Positions 1 to 8,553 of a DNA stretch of 64,000 nucleotides are shown here, in pieces. Positions within the stretch are counted from its first letter, which is position 1. Each line of letters starts with the position of its first letter. Made by a program: the position numbers and the translations under genes. The notes beneath the pieces are model-generated. The model ran no database searches. It was not told where the DNA came from and was given only the letters and a program-made list of their open reading frames with translations. The DNA is from JAGWBJ01 sp964291465. Lineage in GTDB: Bacteria > Chloroflexota > Dehalococcoidia > Lucifugimonadales > JAGWBF01. The stretch spans positions 115,918 to 179,917 of the forward strand of contig OZ219938.1 in assembly GCA_964291465.2 (NCBI GenBank), written 5' to 3'.

Positions 1-2
1 GG

Positions 3-1340
3 GCCGCCTGCGAGAGCTGTGGCCGGACCATCATAGCCCTGCCCAGGTGGGCCCAGTCCCGGGCCGGGCCCCGGCGTATCCTCAGGGGGCAACGGATGGT
101 CCTGGCGGCCCTGTCCCTGGTAGCCGTACTTGCGGTGGTGTGGGTCTACTACCCCTTCATGCCCAATCCCGTGACCCTGGCTTTCGACCGGCCGGGGTCC
201 GACGCCACCTCCGAGCCCCATGCGGGGGCATGGACCATGGAGGGGCGTGATCTCCGCCAGAGCAGCTTCATCCCCTACTCCGGGGACCCGCTCCGGGGTA
301 GTGTCGCCGCCTCCATCGACCTGGGGCCGTCCACCCGGTCGTCGCCCGCGGTGGTCGACGGCGTGGTCTACGCCGGAGGCCACCTCCAGGTGACGGCCAT
401 CGACGCGGAGAAGCAAGCTCCCCTGTGGCGGTACCCAGTGGGCGGGCCGGTCCACTCCTCTCCGGCGGTGGCCGGCGACCTGCTGTACGTGGGGTTGTTG
501 GACCGCCGCATCCTGGCCCTGGACCGGCATACCGGCAGCCTGGCCTGGAGCTACGAGGCCCGGGACCCCGTTCCCGGCTCCGCCGCGGTGGACGGCGGGA
601 TAGCGTACATGGGGTCCAGGGACGGCTCCCTCTATGCCCTGGACGCCGCCACGGGCAAGGAGATATGGAAACTCGACACCCGGGGATTCCCGGCCTCGCC
701 GCCGGCCGTCTACTCGGGCAGGCTGTTCACGACCTCCTCCGAGGGAGACCTGTACGGGCGGCACTCCAGGACGGGGGACAAGAGGCTCCAGGTCCGCACG
801 GGTAAGCTCGCCATAAGGCCCCCGGCGGCGGGAAACGGCATGGTCTACTTCGAAGCGGGCGGCGACGTCCTGGCCGTCGACGCCGGGGCCCGGGGCCTGC
901 CGCTACAGTACCAGACGAGCCTGCTGTGGGCCCAGCTCTCCAAGTGGGGCTTTCCGGTGCCGGACCCGCCGGGCCAGCCGGGGGTCAGGTGGCGGGCATC
1001 CCCCGACGACCCCTCCGACGGGTTCCTGTTCACTCCCGTCGTGACCCCCGAGGCCATCTACCTGGCCGATACCGCCGGGTTGGTCTACGCCTTCGACGCG
1101 GTCAACGGCGGGAGGCTGTGGGCCTTTCGCGCCGCGGACCAGGCGGCGGCCCGGCCGCTGGCGGTGGGAGAGCGCCTGTACTTCGGCGCGGCCGACGGCG
1201 CCTTCTACGCCCTGGACCGCTCCACCGGGAAAGAAGACTGGAGGATGTCCCTGGGCTCGCCCCTGTCCGCCCAGCCGGTGCTCGCCGGGGGACTGCTGTA
1301 CCTCCGCACCGAGGACGGCCTGCTCCACCTCGTGGACTAG
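3..1340 (+). CDS. Membrane-anchored PQQ-type beta-propeller protein, 5' end outside window
   Basis: The frame is open from the left edge, so the true start probably lies upstream. The codons before the first ATG (position 96) encode a C-x-x-C pair (CESCG), which looks like the second half of a zinc ribbon. A single hydrophobic segment follows at about residues 2-20 counted from that ATG. The rest holds repeated blades of the form YALDxxTGxxxW (for example GSLYALDAATGKEIW and GAFYALDRSTGKEDW), typical of PQQ/WD40-like propellers. An outward-facing scaffold or binding role fits the family, but no catalytic residues are evident. The stop overlaps the convergent next gene by four bases (CTAG). 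Confidence 0.8.
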   Translation, partial: AACESCGRTIIALPRWAQSRAGPRRILRGQRMVLAALSLVAVLAVVWVYYPFMPNPVTLAFDRPGSDATSEPHAGAWTMEGRDLRQSSFIPYSGDPLRGSVAASIDLGPSTRSSPAVVDGVVYAGGHLQVTAIDAEKQAPLWRYPVGGPVHSSPAVAGDLLYVGLLDRRILALDRHTGSLAWSYEARDPVPGSAAVDGGIAYMGSRDGSLYALDAATGKEIWKLDTRGFPASPPAVYSGRLFTTSSEGDLYGRHSRTGDKRLQVRTGKLAIRPPAAGNGMVYFEAGGDVLAVDAGARGLPLQYQTSLLWAQLSKWGFPVPDPPGQPGVRWRASPDDPSDGFLFTPVVTPEAIYLADTAGLVYAFDAVNGGRLWAFRAADQAAARPLAVGERLYFGAADGAFYALDRSTGKEDWRMSLGSPLSAQPVLAGGLLYLRTEDGLLHLVD

Positions 1341-2161
1341 GCGTCTTGGGGACCCCGGGCCGCCAGCCAGTCGCGAGCCTCCAGCTTCTCCCGGAGGGAG
1401 CCGAAGGACATGGTGTAGAAGCCCTCGTAGCCCGACGACTCCAGCCTGCGAAACACGGCGCCAAAGTCGATGTTTCCCTGGCCGGGCAGCATGTGCACTT
1501 CCCTGTGCCCCACGTTGTCGGCCAGGCGCACCTCCCCGATGCGGTCGACGCCAAAGGCGTCCAGGAACCCGTCGATGTCCTCGGGCACCAGGTGGGAGTG
1601 GTTCACCGTGAAGGCCCATCCGAAGCTCTCCGACGGGATGGCGTCGAAGTACGTCCGGCACTCCTCCACCGTGTGGGCCAGGTAGTGGACCTCGGCGTCG
1701 TCCGGCTCGAAGTTCAGGTTCTCCAGCAGGAGCACGCGCCCCGACCTCTCGGCGTATGCCACGGCTCTCTGCAGCCGCTGCAGGGAGGCCGACTTCCGGG
1801 CATCTATGCTGGAGCTGAAGTGGAACCCGCCGTGGACCACCAGCCGCCGACAGCCCAGCCTCTCGGCCAGGTCGACGTTGGCCGCCAGGTACCGGTCCAC
1901 TCCGTCGCCGACGAAGGGCGCCATCTCGGCGACGTTTACCCCCGAGGTCGTGTGTATGGTCAGGGTTACGGCGTGCCGCTCGCAGGCGTCGCGCACGGCC
2001 CGCACCCGCTGGTCGGTCCAGCCGTCCAGCCGGTTCGCGCCCGTGTCGGCGTTGAAGTCCATGTAGTGGAAGCCGTTGGCCGCCGCGAACTCCAGCGCCT
2101 CCTCAAGCGGCGTGCTCCCGGCGTCGAAACCGATCCTGTCCCTGAACGTCATAGAGGTCAT
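1337..2161 (-). CDS. Sugar phosphate isomerase/epimerase-like TIM barrel protein
   Basis: About 274 residues with the xylose-isomerase-like/AP-endonuclease-2 barrel pattern: early GFDAG, VVHGGFHF, LLLENLNFEP, FTVNHSHL and a C-terminal GxIDF strand (GNIDFGAVFRRL). The Glu, His and Asp residues in these strands are the expected metal ligands. I chose the ATG at 2161 because GGAGGG lies six bases upstream; the longer frame to 2224 lacks a ribosome site. Such enzymes isomerise or epimerise sugars and inosose-like compounds; the substrate cannot be read here. It converges with the beta-propeller gene. Confidence 0.75.
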   Translation of the reverse strand: MTSMTFRDRIGFDAGSTPLEEALEFAAANGFHYMDFNADTGANRLDGWTDQRVRAVRDACERHAVTLTIHTTSGVNVAEMAPFVGDGVDRYLAANVDLAERLGCRRLVVHGGFHFSSSIDARKSASLQRLQRAVAYAERSGRVLLLENLNFEPDDAEVHYLAHTVEECRTYFDAIPSESFGWAFTVNHSHLVPEDIDGFLDAFGVDRIGEVRLADNVGHREVHMLPGQGNIDFGAVFRRLESSGYEGFYTMSFGSLREKLEARDWLAARGPQDA

Positions 2162-2277
2162 GCGATACCCTCCGAGCGAGGTTGCCGGCCTGGGGTTTCG
2201 TTCTCCCGATAGCCCGCGACCCACGCAGCCTATGGTCCATCACCCACGCGGAGACTCGGTCTGTCCGGCCTCAACAG

Positions 2278-2577
2278 CTACCTTGGATTCTGCGCTGCGA
2301 ATCTCTCTACCTCGATCTGCTTACCCCGAGTCCGTGCCTGCCAGAGGTCGTAAGCCGTCTGCAAGCCGAGCCATGTCTCCGGAGTGGAGCCGAAGGCCTG
2401 AGACAGGCGAAAGGACATCTCGACCGACACGCCGGCCTTCTCGTTCACAAGATCCGACAGCGCCTGACGGGTTACCCCCAGGCCTTCCGCTGCCCTGGTT
2501 ACGGTCAGTCCCAGCGGCTCAAGGCATTCCCATCTCACGACCTCGCCCGGGTGTGGAGGGTTCTGCATGGGAGTCAT
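2278..2577 (-). CDS. higA: HigA-family antitoxin (XRE helix-turn-helix)
   Basis: 99 residues matching the HigA/VapI antitoxin layout: an N-terminal NPPHPGEVV followed by a helix-turn-helix (TVTRAAEGLGVTRQALSDLVN) and the dimerisation tail ending in SxPETWLGLQTAYDLWQAR. GGAGG sits four bases before the ATG. It lies nine bases downstream of a truncated higB in the toxin-first order usual for HigBA. The antitoxin binds its toxin and represses its own promoter in characterised systems. The toxin looks inactivated, so this may be an orphan regulator. Confidence 0.85.
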   Translation of the reverse strand: MTPMQNPPHPGEVVRWECLEPLGLTVTRAAEGLGVTRQALSDLVNEKAGVSVEMSFRLSQAFGSTPETWLGLQTAYDLWQARTRGKQIEVERFAAQNPR

Positions 2578-2586
2578 CTCACCTCC

Positions 2587-2787
2587 TCAGTGGTAGTCTG
2601 TGTAGTCGACCTCGACGGCATGGCCATCCTCGAATCTGAAGGTCACCCGCCAATTGCCCGATACCGAAACGGCGAAGTGCCCCTTCAGTTCGCCTGCCAA
2701 CGGATGTAGCCGGAATCCCAGCATAGACATTATAGCCGAAGTCCCCTCCCGACAACCGGCCGTCCTTTGTGTTCGCGGGCCCGCCAT
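2587..2787 (-). pseudogene. higB: Truncated HigB-type (RelE/ParE) toxin
   Basis: The last 46 or so residues match the C-terminal half of HigB (GFRLHPLAGELKGHFAVSVSG, then NWRVTFRFEDGHAVEVDYTDYH). Family members are about 90 residues; the N-terminal helices and their basic residues are missing. The preceding 20 residues of the frame do not resemble HigB, and no other frame supplies them before the divergent gene starts at 2851. It is therefore probably a remnant retained next to intact higA. An initiation at the internal ATG near 2730, behind a TATAAT-like box, is possible but would make only a fragment. Confidence 0.7.
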
Positions 2788-2850
2788 CCGCCCGGTCCAC
2801 GCAGTATGCTACAATCTTAGGCCACTGAATCTCCCTGGGGAGGTGTCCCG

Positions 2851-3363
2851 TTGGCCTACACCCTTGCCGACCTCGATTCCATGAGCCTGGAGCAGGCCCA
2901 AACGCTCCCGTTCGCCGAGAGGGACCGGCTCCTGGACCTGGTCATCGCCGACGGGCGGAAGGACTCCACCCAGATGGAGTCCTTTCGCACCGGGCTGTAT
3001 TGCGACTACTTCGACGAGGACCTGACACGGCTCCTGAAGCTGCGCGCCATCAGGGTCTGGTGCAGGGGGCACACCTCCTCGGGCTTCGACGGGGTGATGG
3101 TGGGCGATACGGAGGTGGAGCAGTACCGGGCCGCCTTCCGGCACCTGCAGACGACCCTGGAGGCGGCGGGCACCAGCTACGGCCGGGTGGTGACCATGGT
3201 CATCAACCTGACCAACATGGACAACTGGGCCCGCCTGAACGAGGTATACAGGGAGTTCGTGTCCAACACACCCTGCCGGGCGGTCATAGGCACCACGGGG
3301 CTGGCCCAGCCGCCCCTCGCCATCGAGATCGTGTCGGTCATAGCCTACCGCGTCTCGCCCTAG
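2851..3363 (+). CDS. RidA/YjgF/YER057c-family protein with N-terminal extension
   Basis: 170 residues from a TTG codon preceded by GGGGAGG. The C-terminal 120 residues fit the Rid fold: GDTEVEQYRAAFRHLQ, LEAAGTSYGRVVTMVINLT, NEVYREF, and a PCRAVIG strand whose Arg is at the carboxylate-binding position of active RidA proteins. About 50 extra residues precede the core, unlike the usual 130-residue enzyme. RidA hydrolyses reactive enamines/imines; other Rid subgroups act in catabolic operons, so the exact reaction is unknown. The stop codon overlaps the convergent ABC ATPase gene by CTAG. Confidence 0.75.
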   Translation: MAYTLADLDSMSLEQAQTLPFAERDRLLDLVIADGRKDSTQMESFRTGLYCDYFDEDLTRLLKLRAIRVWCRGHTSSGFDGVMVGDTEVEQYRAAFRHLQTTLEAAGTSYGRVVTMVINLTNMDNWARLNEVYREFVSNTPCRAVIGTTGLAQPPLAIEIVSVIAYRVSP

Positions 3364-4130
3364 GCGGGCGCGTCCCGGGCCTCGCTGGGGGCCTCGCTGA
3401 GGGTCCCGTCCACCATCTCCACCCTCCGGCTGGTCATACCCGCCAGGGCCAGGTCATGGGTGGCCACTATCACGGTCACGCCCCTGTAGGAGGCCACGTC
3501 TCTCAGGATATTGGAGATTGACCTGCCGGTTGCCGTGTCCAGCTCCCCCGTGGGCTCGTCGGCGAAGAGCACGTCGGGCCCCGTCACCAACGCCCGGGCG
3601 ATGGCCACCCGTTGCTGCTCTCCGCCGGACAGCTCGTACGGGCGATGGCGGACCCTGGGCCCCAGGCCGACCAGGTCCAGCACCTCCAGGGACCTCCGCC
3701 TGCGCTCCCTCCAGGGCACGCCGTTGATGTGCAGGGGCAGCTCCACGTTCTCGTAGGCCGATAGAAGGTGCATCAACCCGAAGGACTGGAAGACGAAGCC
3801 AATCTTGGTGCGACGGAGGTCCACCAGCTCGGCGTCGGAGAGGGAGGCCAAGTCACTGCCATCGAACAAGACCGTCCCCGAGGTGGGGCGGTCCAGCCCC
3901 GCCATCAGGTTGAGCAGGGTGGTCTTCCCCGACCCCGAGCGGCCGGTGACCGCCATGAACTCCCCGGGCATCACGTCCACGTGGACGGCATTGAGGGCCG
4001 TGACGGCCCGCTGGTCGGAGCCGAAGACCCGGGTCAGGCCGCGCACCGAGATGACCGGCTCCTGGGGGGCCTCCGGCGCCGCGGGCTCCATCGGCGGCCT
4101 CATCCTGCGGCCGCGGCCGTACAGCCTCAC
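3360..4130 (-). CDS. ABC transporter ATP-binding protein (MacB/LolD class)
   Basis: 256 residues with a complete nucleotide-binding domain: Walker A GRSGSGKT at about residues 63-70, a Q-loop in GFVFQSFG, signature LSGGEQQR, Walker B VLFADEP with the catalytic Glu, and an H-loop in VATHD. The TGELD after Walker B is typical of lipoprotein-export and MacB-type ATPases working with FtsX permeases. The GTG start overlaps the stop of the preceding ATPase (GTGA), implying translational coupling. It is the last gene of the operon running from 11892 downward and probably powers the two large permeases. Confidence 0.9.
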   Translation of the reverse strand: MRLYGRGRRMRPPMEPAAPEAPQEPVISVRGLTRVFGSDQRAVTALNAVHVDVMPGEFMAVTGRSGSGKTTLLNLMAGLDRPTSGTVLFDGSDLASLSDAELVDLRRTKIGFVFQSFGLMHLLSAYENVELPLHINGVPWRERRRRSLEVLDLVGLGPRVRHRPYELSGGEQQRVAIARALVTGPDVLFADEPTGELDTATGRSISNILRDVASYRGVTVIVATHDLALAGMTSRRVEMVDGTLSEAPSEARDAPA

Positions 4131-5128
4131 GGGGCGGCCGCCTCACCGGACTCTGACCTAGGGCCGGACTCGGACCTGGCTCCCTTGTCCGCCGGGCGCA
4201 GGGTGAGCTGGTCCCCGCTGATGTCCGCCTTGGCCAGGCCCTGGATCGCCAGCTTCTCCAGGTACTCCGGGGGAAGCTGCAGGCGCCCCACGCGGTCGAC
4301 CACCAGGTACTCCTCGTGGACCGAGTCCCCGGGCCGCTGGAAGGTGGGGCGCAGGGTGCTCTCGGAGCTTATGCGCCCGTCGGTGATGTGCACCGCCCGG
4401 TCCACATGCTCGGCAACGCCCGGATAGTGGGTGACCACCACCACCGTCACCTGGTACTGGCGGTTCATGTCCCGCAGGAGCTGGAACACCTGCACCGCCG
4501 TCTGGGTGTCCAGCTCCCCGGTGGGCTCGTCGGCCAGGAGCAGCGGCGGACGGTTGGCCATGGCCACCCCGATGGCGACCCGCTGCTGCTCCCCGCCGGA
4601 CAGCTCGTGGGGCAGCCGCTCCGCCTTGTCCCCCATGCCCAGGGCCTCCAGCAGCTCCCCTCGCCGCCGGCGCCTCTCGCCCGCATCCACCCGGGCGATG
4701 GCCATGGGGAGCTCCACGTTGTCCGCCACCGAGAGGTATGGCACCAGGTTCCTCCCGGTGGCCTGCCACACGAACCCCGACTCCATGCGCCGGTAGATGA
4801 CGAGCTCCCGGTCGGAGATGTTGAGCAGGTCCCGGCCCCCGACGCGCACGGCCCCGGCCGACGGCCGGTCCAGCCCGGATAGGATGTTCAGCAGCGTGGT
4901 CTTGCCGCTGCCGCTGGCCCCGACGATGGCGATCATCTCGGCCTTCTCCACCTCCAGGTCCACCCCCCTCAGCGCCACCACCTCCAGGTCGGCCCTCTTG
5001 TAGATTTTGAACAGGTCCCTGCACTCGATGTAGGGTACGGCGCCGCCGTCCTGGCCCAGGCCGTCGCCGGGAAACGTCTCCGGAGCGCCCTCGAAAACCC
5101 TCACTGCTCTCTCCTTGGCGTCTTCCAT
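4127..5128 (-). CDS. ABC transporter ATP-binding protein with C-terminal extension
   Basis: 333 residues. Walker A GASGSGKT lies at about 70-77, then SGFVWQ, signature LSGGEQQR, Walker B LLLADEP and the TGELD motif, so it belongs to the same MacB/LolD class as the next gene. It differs in having some 30 residues before the domain and about 75 after it, the tail ending in an acidic and polar stretch. Two unlike ATPases in the same operon as two unlike permeases suggest a heteromeric complex. No clear ribosome site precedes the ATG; it starts 22 bases after the upstream permease stop. Confidence 0.88.
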   Translation of the reverse strand: MEDAKERAVRVFEGAPETFPGDGLGQDGGAVPYIECRDLFKIYKRADLEVVALRGVDLEVEKAEMIAIVGASGSGKTTLLNILSGLDRPSAGAVRVGGRDLLNISDRELVIYRRMESGFVWQATGRNLVPYLSVADNVELPMAIARVDAGERRRRRGELLEALGMGDKAERLPHELSGGEQQRVAIGVAMANRPPLLLADEPTGELDTQTAVQVFQLLRDMNRQYQVTVVVVTHYPGVAEHVDRAVHITDGRISSESTLRPTFQRPGDSVHEEYLVVDRVGRLQLPPEYLEKLAIQGLAKADISGDQLTLRPADKGARSESGPRSESGEAAAP

Positions 5129-5150
5129 CTACCCGTTGCCGAAAGACGCA

Positions 5151-8100
5151 TCAGCCTTCTCCTATCCGAAGCACCCGCTGGACCTCCAGCTTGGACGTGA
5201 GCCAGGCGAGCCACCCGACGGTGCAAGCGGCGACCACGCCCAGCACCAGGTACGAGATGAGGAGGGTCAGCCAGTCGGTGCGGAACAGCATCGGCGGGGC
5301 CACCCTGACCCCCTCCTCGGCCCACTCGAGAATGGGAAGCAGCCGCACCCCGATGAGGTGTCCGGCAAGGGTGCCCAGCCCGACGCCGAACACGACCACC
5401 AGCACCAAGTTGAACCACACCACCCCATTGAGCTGCCGGGTGGAGAAGCCCACCGTACGCAGCAGGGCGAACTCCGTTTGCCGCTCCCGCACGTCCATGT
5501 ACGAAAAGAGCATCACGCCGGAGGCGCTGGCCAGCACCAGGGCCAGGAACATGATGACCAGGAGTCCGCCCCAACCGGCGTTGACCAGGGGCTCGGTCAC
5601 CCGCTGCGAGACGAGGTCCGAGGCCAGCACGGTATCGGATGTGTTCAGCCCCAGTCCGTCGATGCCCCCGGCCGCGAGCTGGTCGGGCAGCCGGCTTCCG
5701 TTGGTATCGGCCCACAGCTCGTTGCTCCCCCCCGCCGGGTCCTGGCCGTGGACGTTATAGTAGTGGTTGAAGGTCTTCAAGTCCACGACCACGAAGTGCC
5801 CTTCCTTGGGGTGCAGCGTTGGGAAGAAGTCGGCGGACTCCACGGCTCGGATGGGCAGGGTGACCGACAGCATGCCGATGGCCAGGTTGTCGCCCAGCCG
5901 GGCGTCGGCAGCCTCCAGCAGGGAGTTGCTGACTACGGCGGGCATGGGCGTCTCGGGATGGCCGGGCCGGAGGCCCACGAGCCCCCGGGAGCCTCCCGGC
6001 GTCCAGGTCAGGGCCGTGGAGGTGGGCGACCCCCCTTCCCGGGGCGCCGACGCGCTGGTCTCGATGGAAAAGAGGCCTGGGCTGGCGTAGTTTTCCACCA
6101 CCTGCCAGCCGTCGGTCGTGCTGAGGTCCGCCAGCAACACCTCCCCCCTGGGGGTGTGCGCGCTGAGGCCCTGGATGAAGGCGACCCCGGGCTCCGAGGC
6201 CTCGCCGAACCTGTGGGCCACCTTCAGGGATATGAGGGTCGCCGGGTGGGTTACACCCAGGCTGGGAGGGGCGTTCCGGAAGCCCCTGCTGCCGGGGCGC
6301 TCCTCCGGCGTCAGGGATGAGTCCAGACGGCGCCAGCCCCGGTAGTTCAGGCGTCCAAAGGCCACGTCGAAGTACAGACCCTTGGCGTCCCTCAGGCGGG
6401 CTTCCAGGTAGGAGCCCGGGAACCGTCTTCCCGGCTGCACCCACAGGGACAGACCGGTGGCGTCTTCCGGTAGTGTTATGCCTTCCAGCAGGATGGGAGA
6501 CTTGTCCGAGCTGATGGCCGCGGCAAGGTCTCCCAGGCCCGTGCCTCCGGCGAAGTGGGACCTGTACCACGCCACGTCTTCGATGTTGTCGGCGTCCACG
6601 GCCAGGATGTTTACCCTCTCCGAGCGGAAGACGCTGGCCAGCACGTGCCCGCTGGTCCTCTCCACCTCGGCGACGGCCACGTCCCCCAGGGACTCGGCCC
6701 GCTCCGAGACCCCCAGGATGGACATGGGAGTCCTGTCTCCGTAGTGGCTCACCCTTACGTCCGCCCCCGCCGCGTACAGGGCGCGGTCCCTCTGGCTTCC
6801 CTCCAGGGTCGCGGAGAAGGCCGAGCCGAACACCGCCAACGCCGTGGTTAGCATGAGGAGCACCACCAGGGCCCCCGGTATGGCCGGGTCCCGGGAGACC
6901 CTGCGCAGCGCCTGGACCAGCCAGGCCGGCCCCGATACCTCCGCCAGCCGGGCCATGAGCCCCGCCGCCAGGGGGAAGAGACGCATCACCAGGAGGCCGA
7001 AGCCCAGCAGGAGGAGCACGGGCCCCAGCAGAAGGGAGTAGTCGATCTCCTGGCCCCCCGCTCCCACGGAGCGCACCAGGACGGAGCCGCGGCTCTCGAT
7101 CTGCCACCAAAGGAGGGCGACGACCGCCAGGGCCAGGATGTCCAGGTAGTAGCGCTGCATGAAGGGCAGTCTCGGAGGCCTGGCACCGGCCTGCCGAAAC
7201 TCCACGATGCCCTGTCGCGCCGCGAACAGCGTGGACACCGTCAGTATGGACACCGCCAGAACGGCTCCGCCCACCCCCAGGAGGAACGCCTGGGGCGAAA
7301 GGGCGGCCGATATCAGGTCCCCTGCGGGTGGCGAGAAGTCGAAGAAGAGGTTGCCCAGCAGCCTGGAGACCCCCAAGGCCAGCAGCGGCCCCAGGACTAT
7401 CGCCGGCGCCGACAGCAGGAGGCCCTCCACCAGGGACAGGACCCCGATCTGCAGGGTGGTGGAGCCGCGGCTTTTCAGCATAGCTATCTCGCCGGTGCGG
7501 GACTTGACTATCAGCCCCGCCACCAGGGACAGGTAGTAGATGAGGATACCGACCACCAGGAATATCATCAGGAAGAGGGGAATCCGGGCCAACACGAGCT
7601 GCTCCTCGTAGGCGTCCAGCACCCGGTCCAGCCTGACTATCGCGCTCCCCTCCTCCAGGCGCGTCAGTGCCTCGTTCTCGGCGATCCAGAGGGCCGTCCG
7701 CAGGTCATCCACCTGCTTGGCCGGGACGCCGTGACGATCGACGTAGAAGAGCCACATGGTGTTCGAGTGGGTGCCGGGATATACGCGGGCCACCCGCTCC
7801 AGGATCGTCTCCTCCGTGGTCACCAGGGGCACCCAGGCGAAGGGATACTCGGTGGAGGAGAAGGAGTCGCCAGCGCGGAACCAGAACTCCCCGCCCGGGT
7901 CGGCGCGCTCGAACACTCCCACCACGCGCACGGGCATGGTGGGAGTGGGGCCCGTGCCGCTGGTCGAGAAGATGTCCATCTCGGCGCCGGCCCCGAACTG
8001 GAGCAACTCGGCCCCGTAGGAGTCGATGGCCACCTCCAGGGGGGCCTCCCGGGTCGGCGGCCCCCTAAGCGTGTCCGAGGGCCAGCGGCCCTCCACGAGC

Positions 8101-8546
8101 CGGGCGTGCTCGGGATAGAGCCGGTCTATGTACAGGAGACGGCCCCGGGGCTGCCGGTTGTCGTCCAGGTTGAAACGGTCGTGGCCGGTAAAGAAGAAGC
8201 TCGACGTCTCGAAGATGCGGGACCGCTCCCGGAGATACGGCTCCAGCCTGGGGGCCACGCGGCTGTCCACGGCGTCCAGGCTTCTGCGGTAGATGCTCCC
8301 CTCGGGAGGCAGCAGCACGGGGTCCTGGAGGTCGCTGTAGGAGCTGACCGAGAAGTTGGCCTCGTCGGGGTCGGCCAGCTCCAGCGCCCTGCGGAGGGAG
8401 GCGTCGGCCAGCAGCTCCGAGAAGATGATCCCGCTGGACATGAGGGCGACGGCAAGGAGTATCCCCAGGAATAGGACGACCTCCAGCCGCCAACCGGTGA
8501 CGATGCGCCTGAGGGCGATGACGTATGCCAGCTGCAGTACCGACAC
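5151..8546 (-). CDS. Large FtsX-type ABC transporter permease
   Basis: 1131 residues from a GTG, much larger than a single MacB permease (about 400-650). There is an N-terminal membrane segment near residues 22-42, a large extracytoplasmic domain, a first cluster of membrane segments at about 330-590, a second large outside domain, and a final FtsX-type trio at about 1000-1120. This is a duplicated-FtsX layout. It is seven bases downstream of its paralogue and 22 bases before an ATPase gene, so all four are probably one operon. Mechanotransmission or substrate extrusion outside the membrane is the family role; the substrate is unknown. Confidence 0.85.
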   Translation of the reverse strand: MSVLQLAYVIALRRIVTGWRLEVVLFLGILLAVALMSSGIIFSELLADASLRRALELADPDEANFSVSSYSDLQDPVLLPPEGSIYRRSLDAVDSRVAPRLEPYLRERSRIFETSSFFFTGHDRFNLDDNRQPRGRLLYIDRLYPEHARLVEGRWPSDTLRGPPTREAPLEVAIDSYGAELLQFGAGAEMDIFSTSGTGPTPTMPVRVVGVFERADPGGEFWFRAGDSFSSTEYPFAWVPLVTTEETILERVARVYPGTHSNTMWLFYVDRHGVPAKQVDDLRTALWIAENEALTRLEEGSAIVRLDRVLDAYEEQLVLARIPLFLMIFLVVGILIYYLSLVAGLIVKSRTGEIAMLKSRGSTTLQIGVLSLVEGLLLSAPAIVLGPLLALGVSRLLGNLFFDFSPPAGDLISAALSPQAFLLGVGGAVLAVSILTVSTLFAARQGIVEFRQAGARPPRLPFMQRYYLDILALAVVALLWWQIESRGSVLVRSVGAGGQEIDYSLLLGPVLLLLGFGLLVMRLFPLAAGLMARLAEVSGPAWLVQALRRVSRDPAIPGALVVLLMLTTALAVFGSAFSATLEGSQRDRALYAAGADVRVSHYGDRTPMSILGVSERAESLGDVAVAEVERTSGHVLASVFRSERVNILAVDADNIEDVAWYRSHFAGGTGLGDLAAAISSDKSPILLEGITLPEDATGLSLWVQPGRRFPGSYLEARLRDAKGLYFDVAFGRLNYRGWRRLDSSLTPEERPGSRGFRNAPPSLGVTHPATLISLKVAHRFGEASEPGVAFIQGLSAHTPRGEVLLADLSTTDGWQVVENYASPGLFSIETSASAPREGGSPTSTALTWTPGGSRGLVGLRPGHPETPMPAVVSNSLLEAADARLGDNLAIGMLSVTLPIRAVESADFFPTLHPKEGHFVVVDLKTFNHYYNVHGQDPAGGSNELWADTNGSRLPDQLAAGGIDGLGLNTSDTVLASDLVSQRVTEPLVNAGWGGLLVIMFLALVLASASGVMLFSYMDVRERQTEFALLRTVGFSTRQLNGVVWFNLVLVVVFGVGLGTLAGHLIGVRLLPILEWAEEGVRVAPPMLFRTDWLTLLISYLVLGVVAACTVGWLAWLTSKLEVQRVLRIGEG

Positions 8547-8553
8547 GGTCCGG

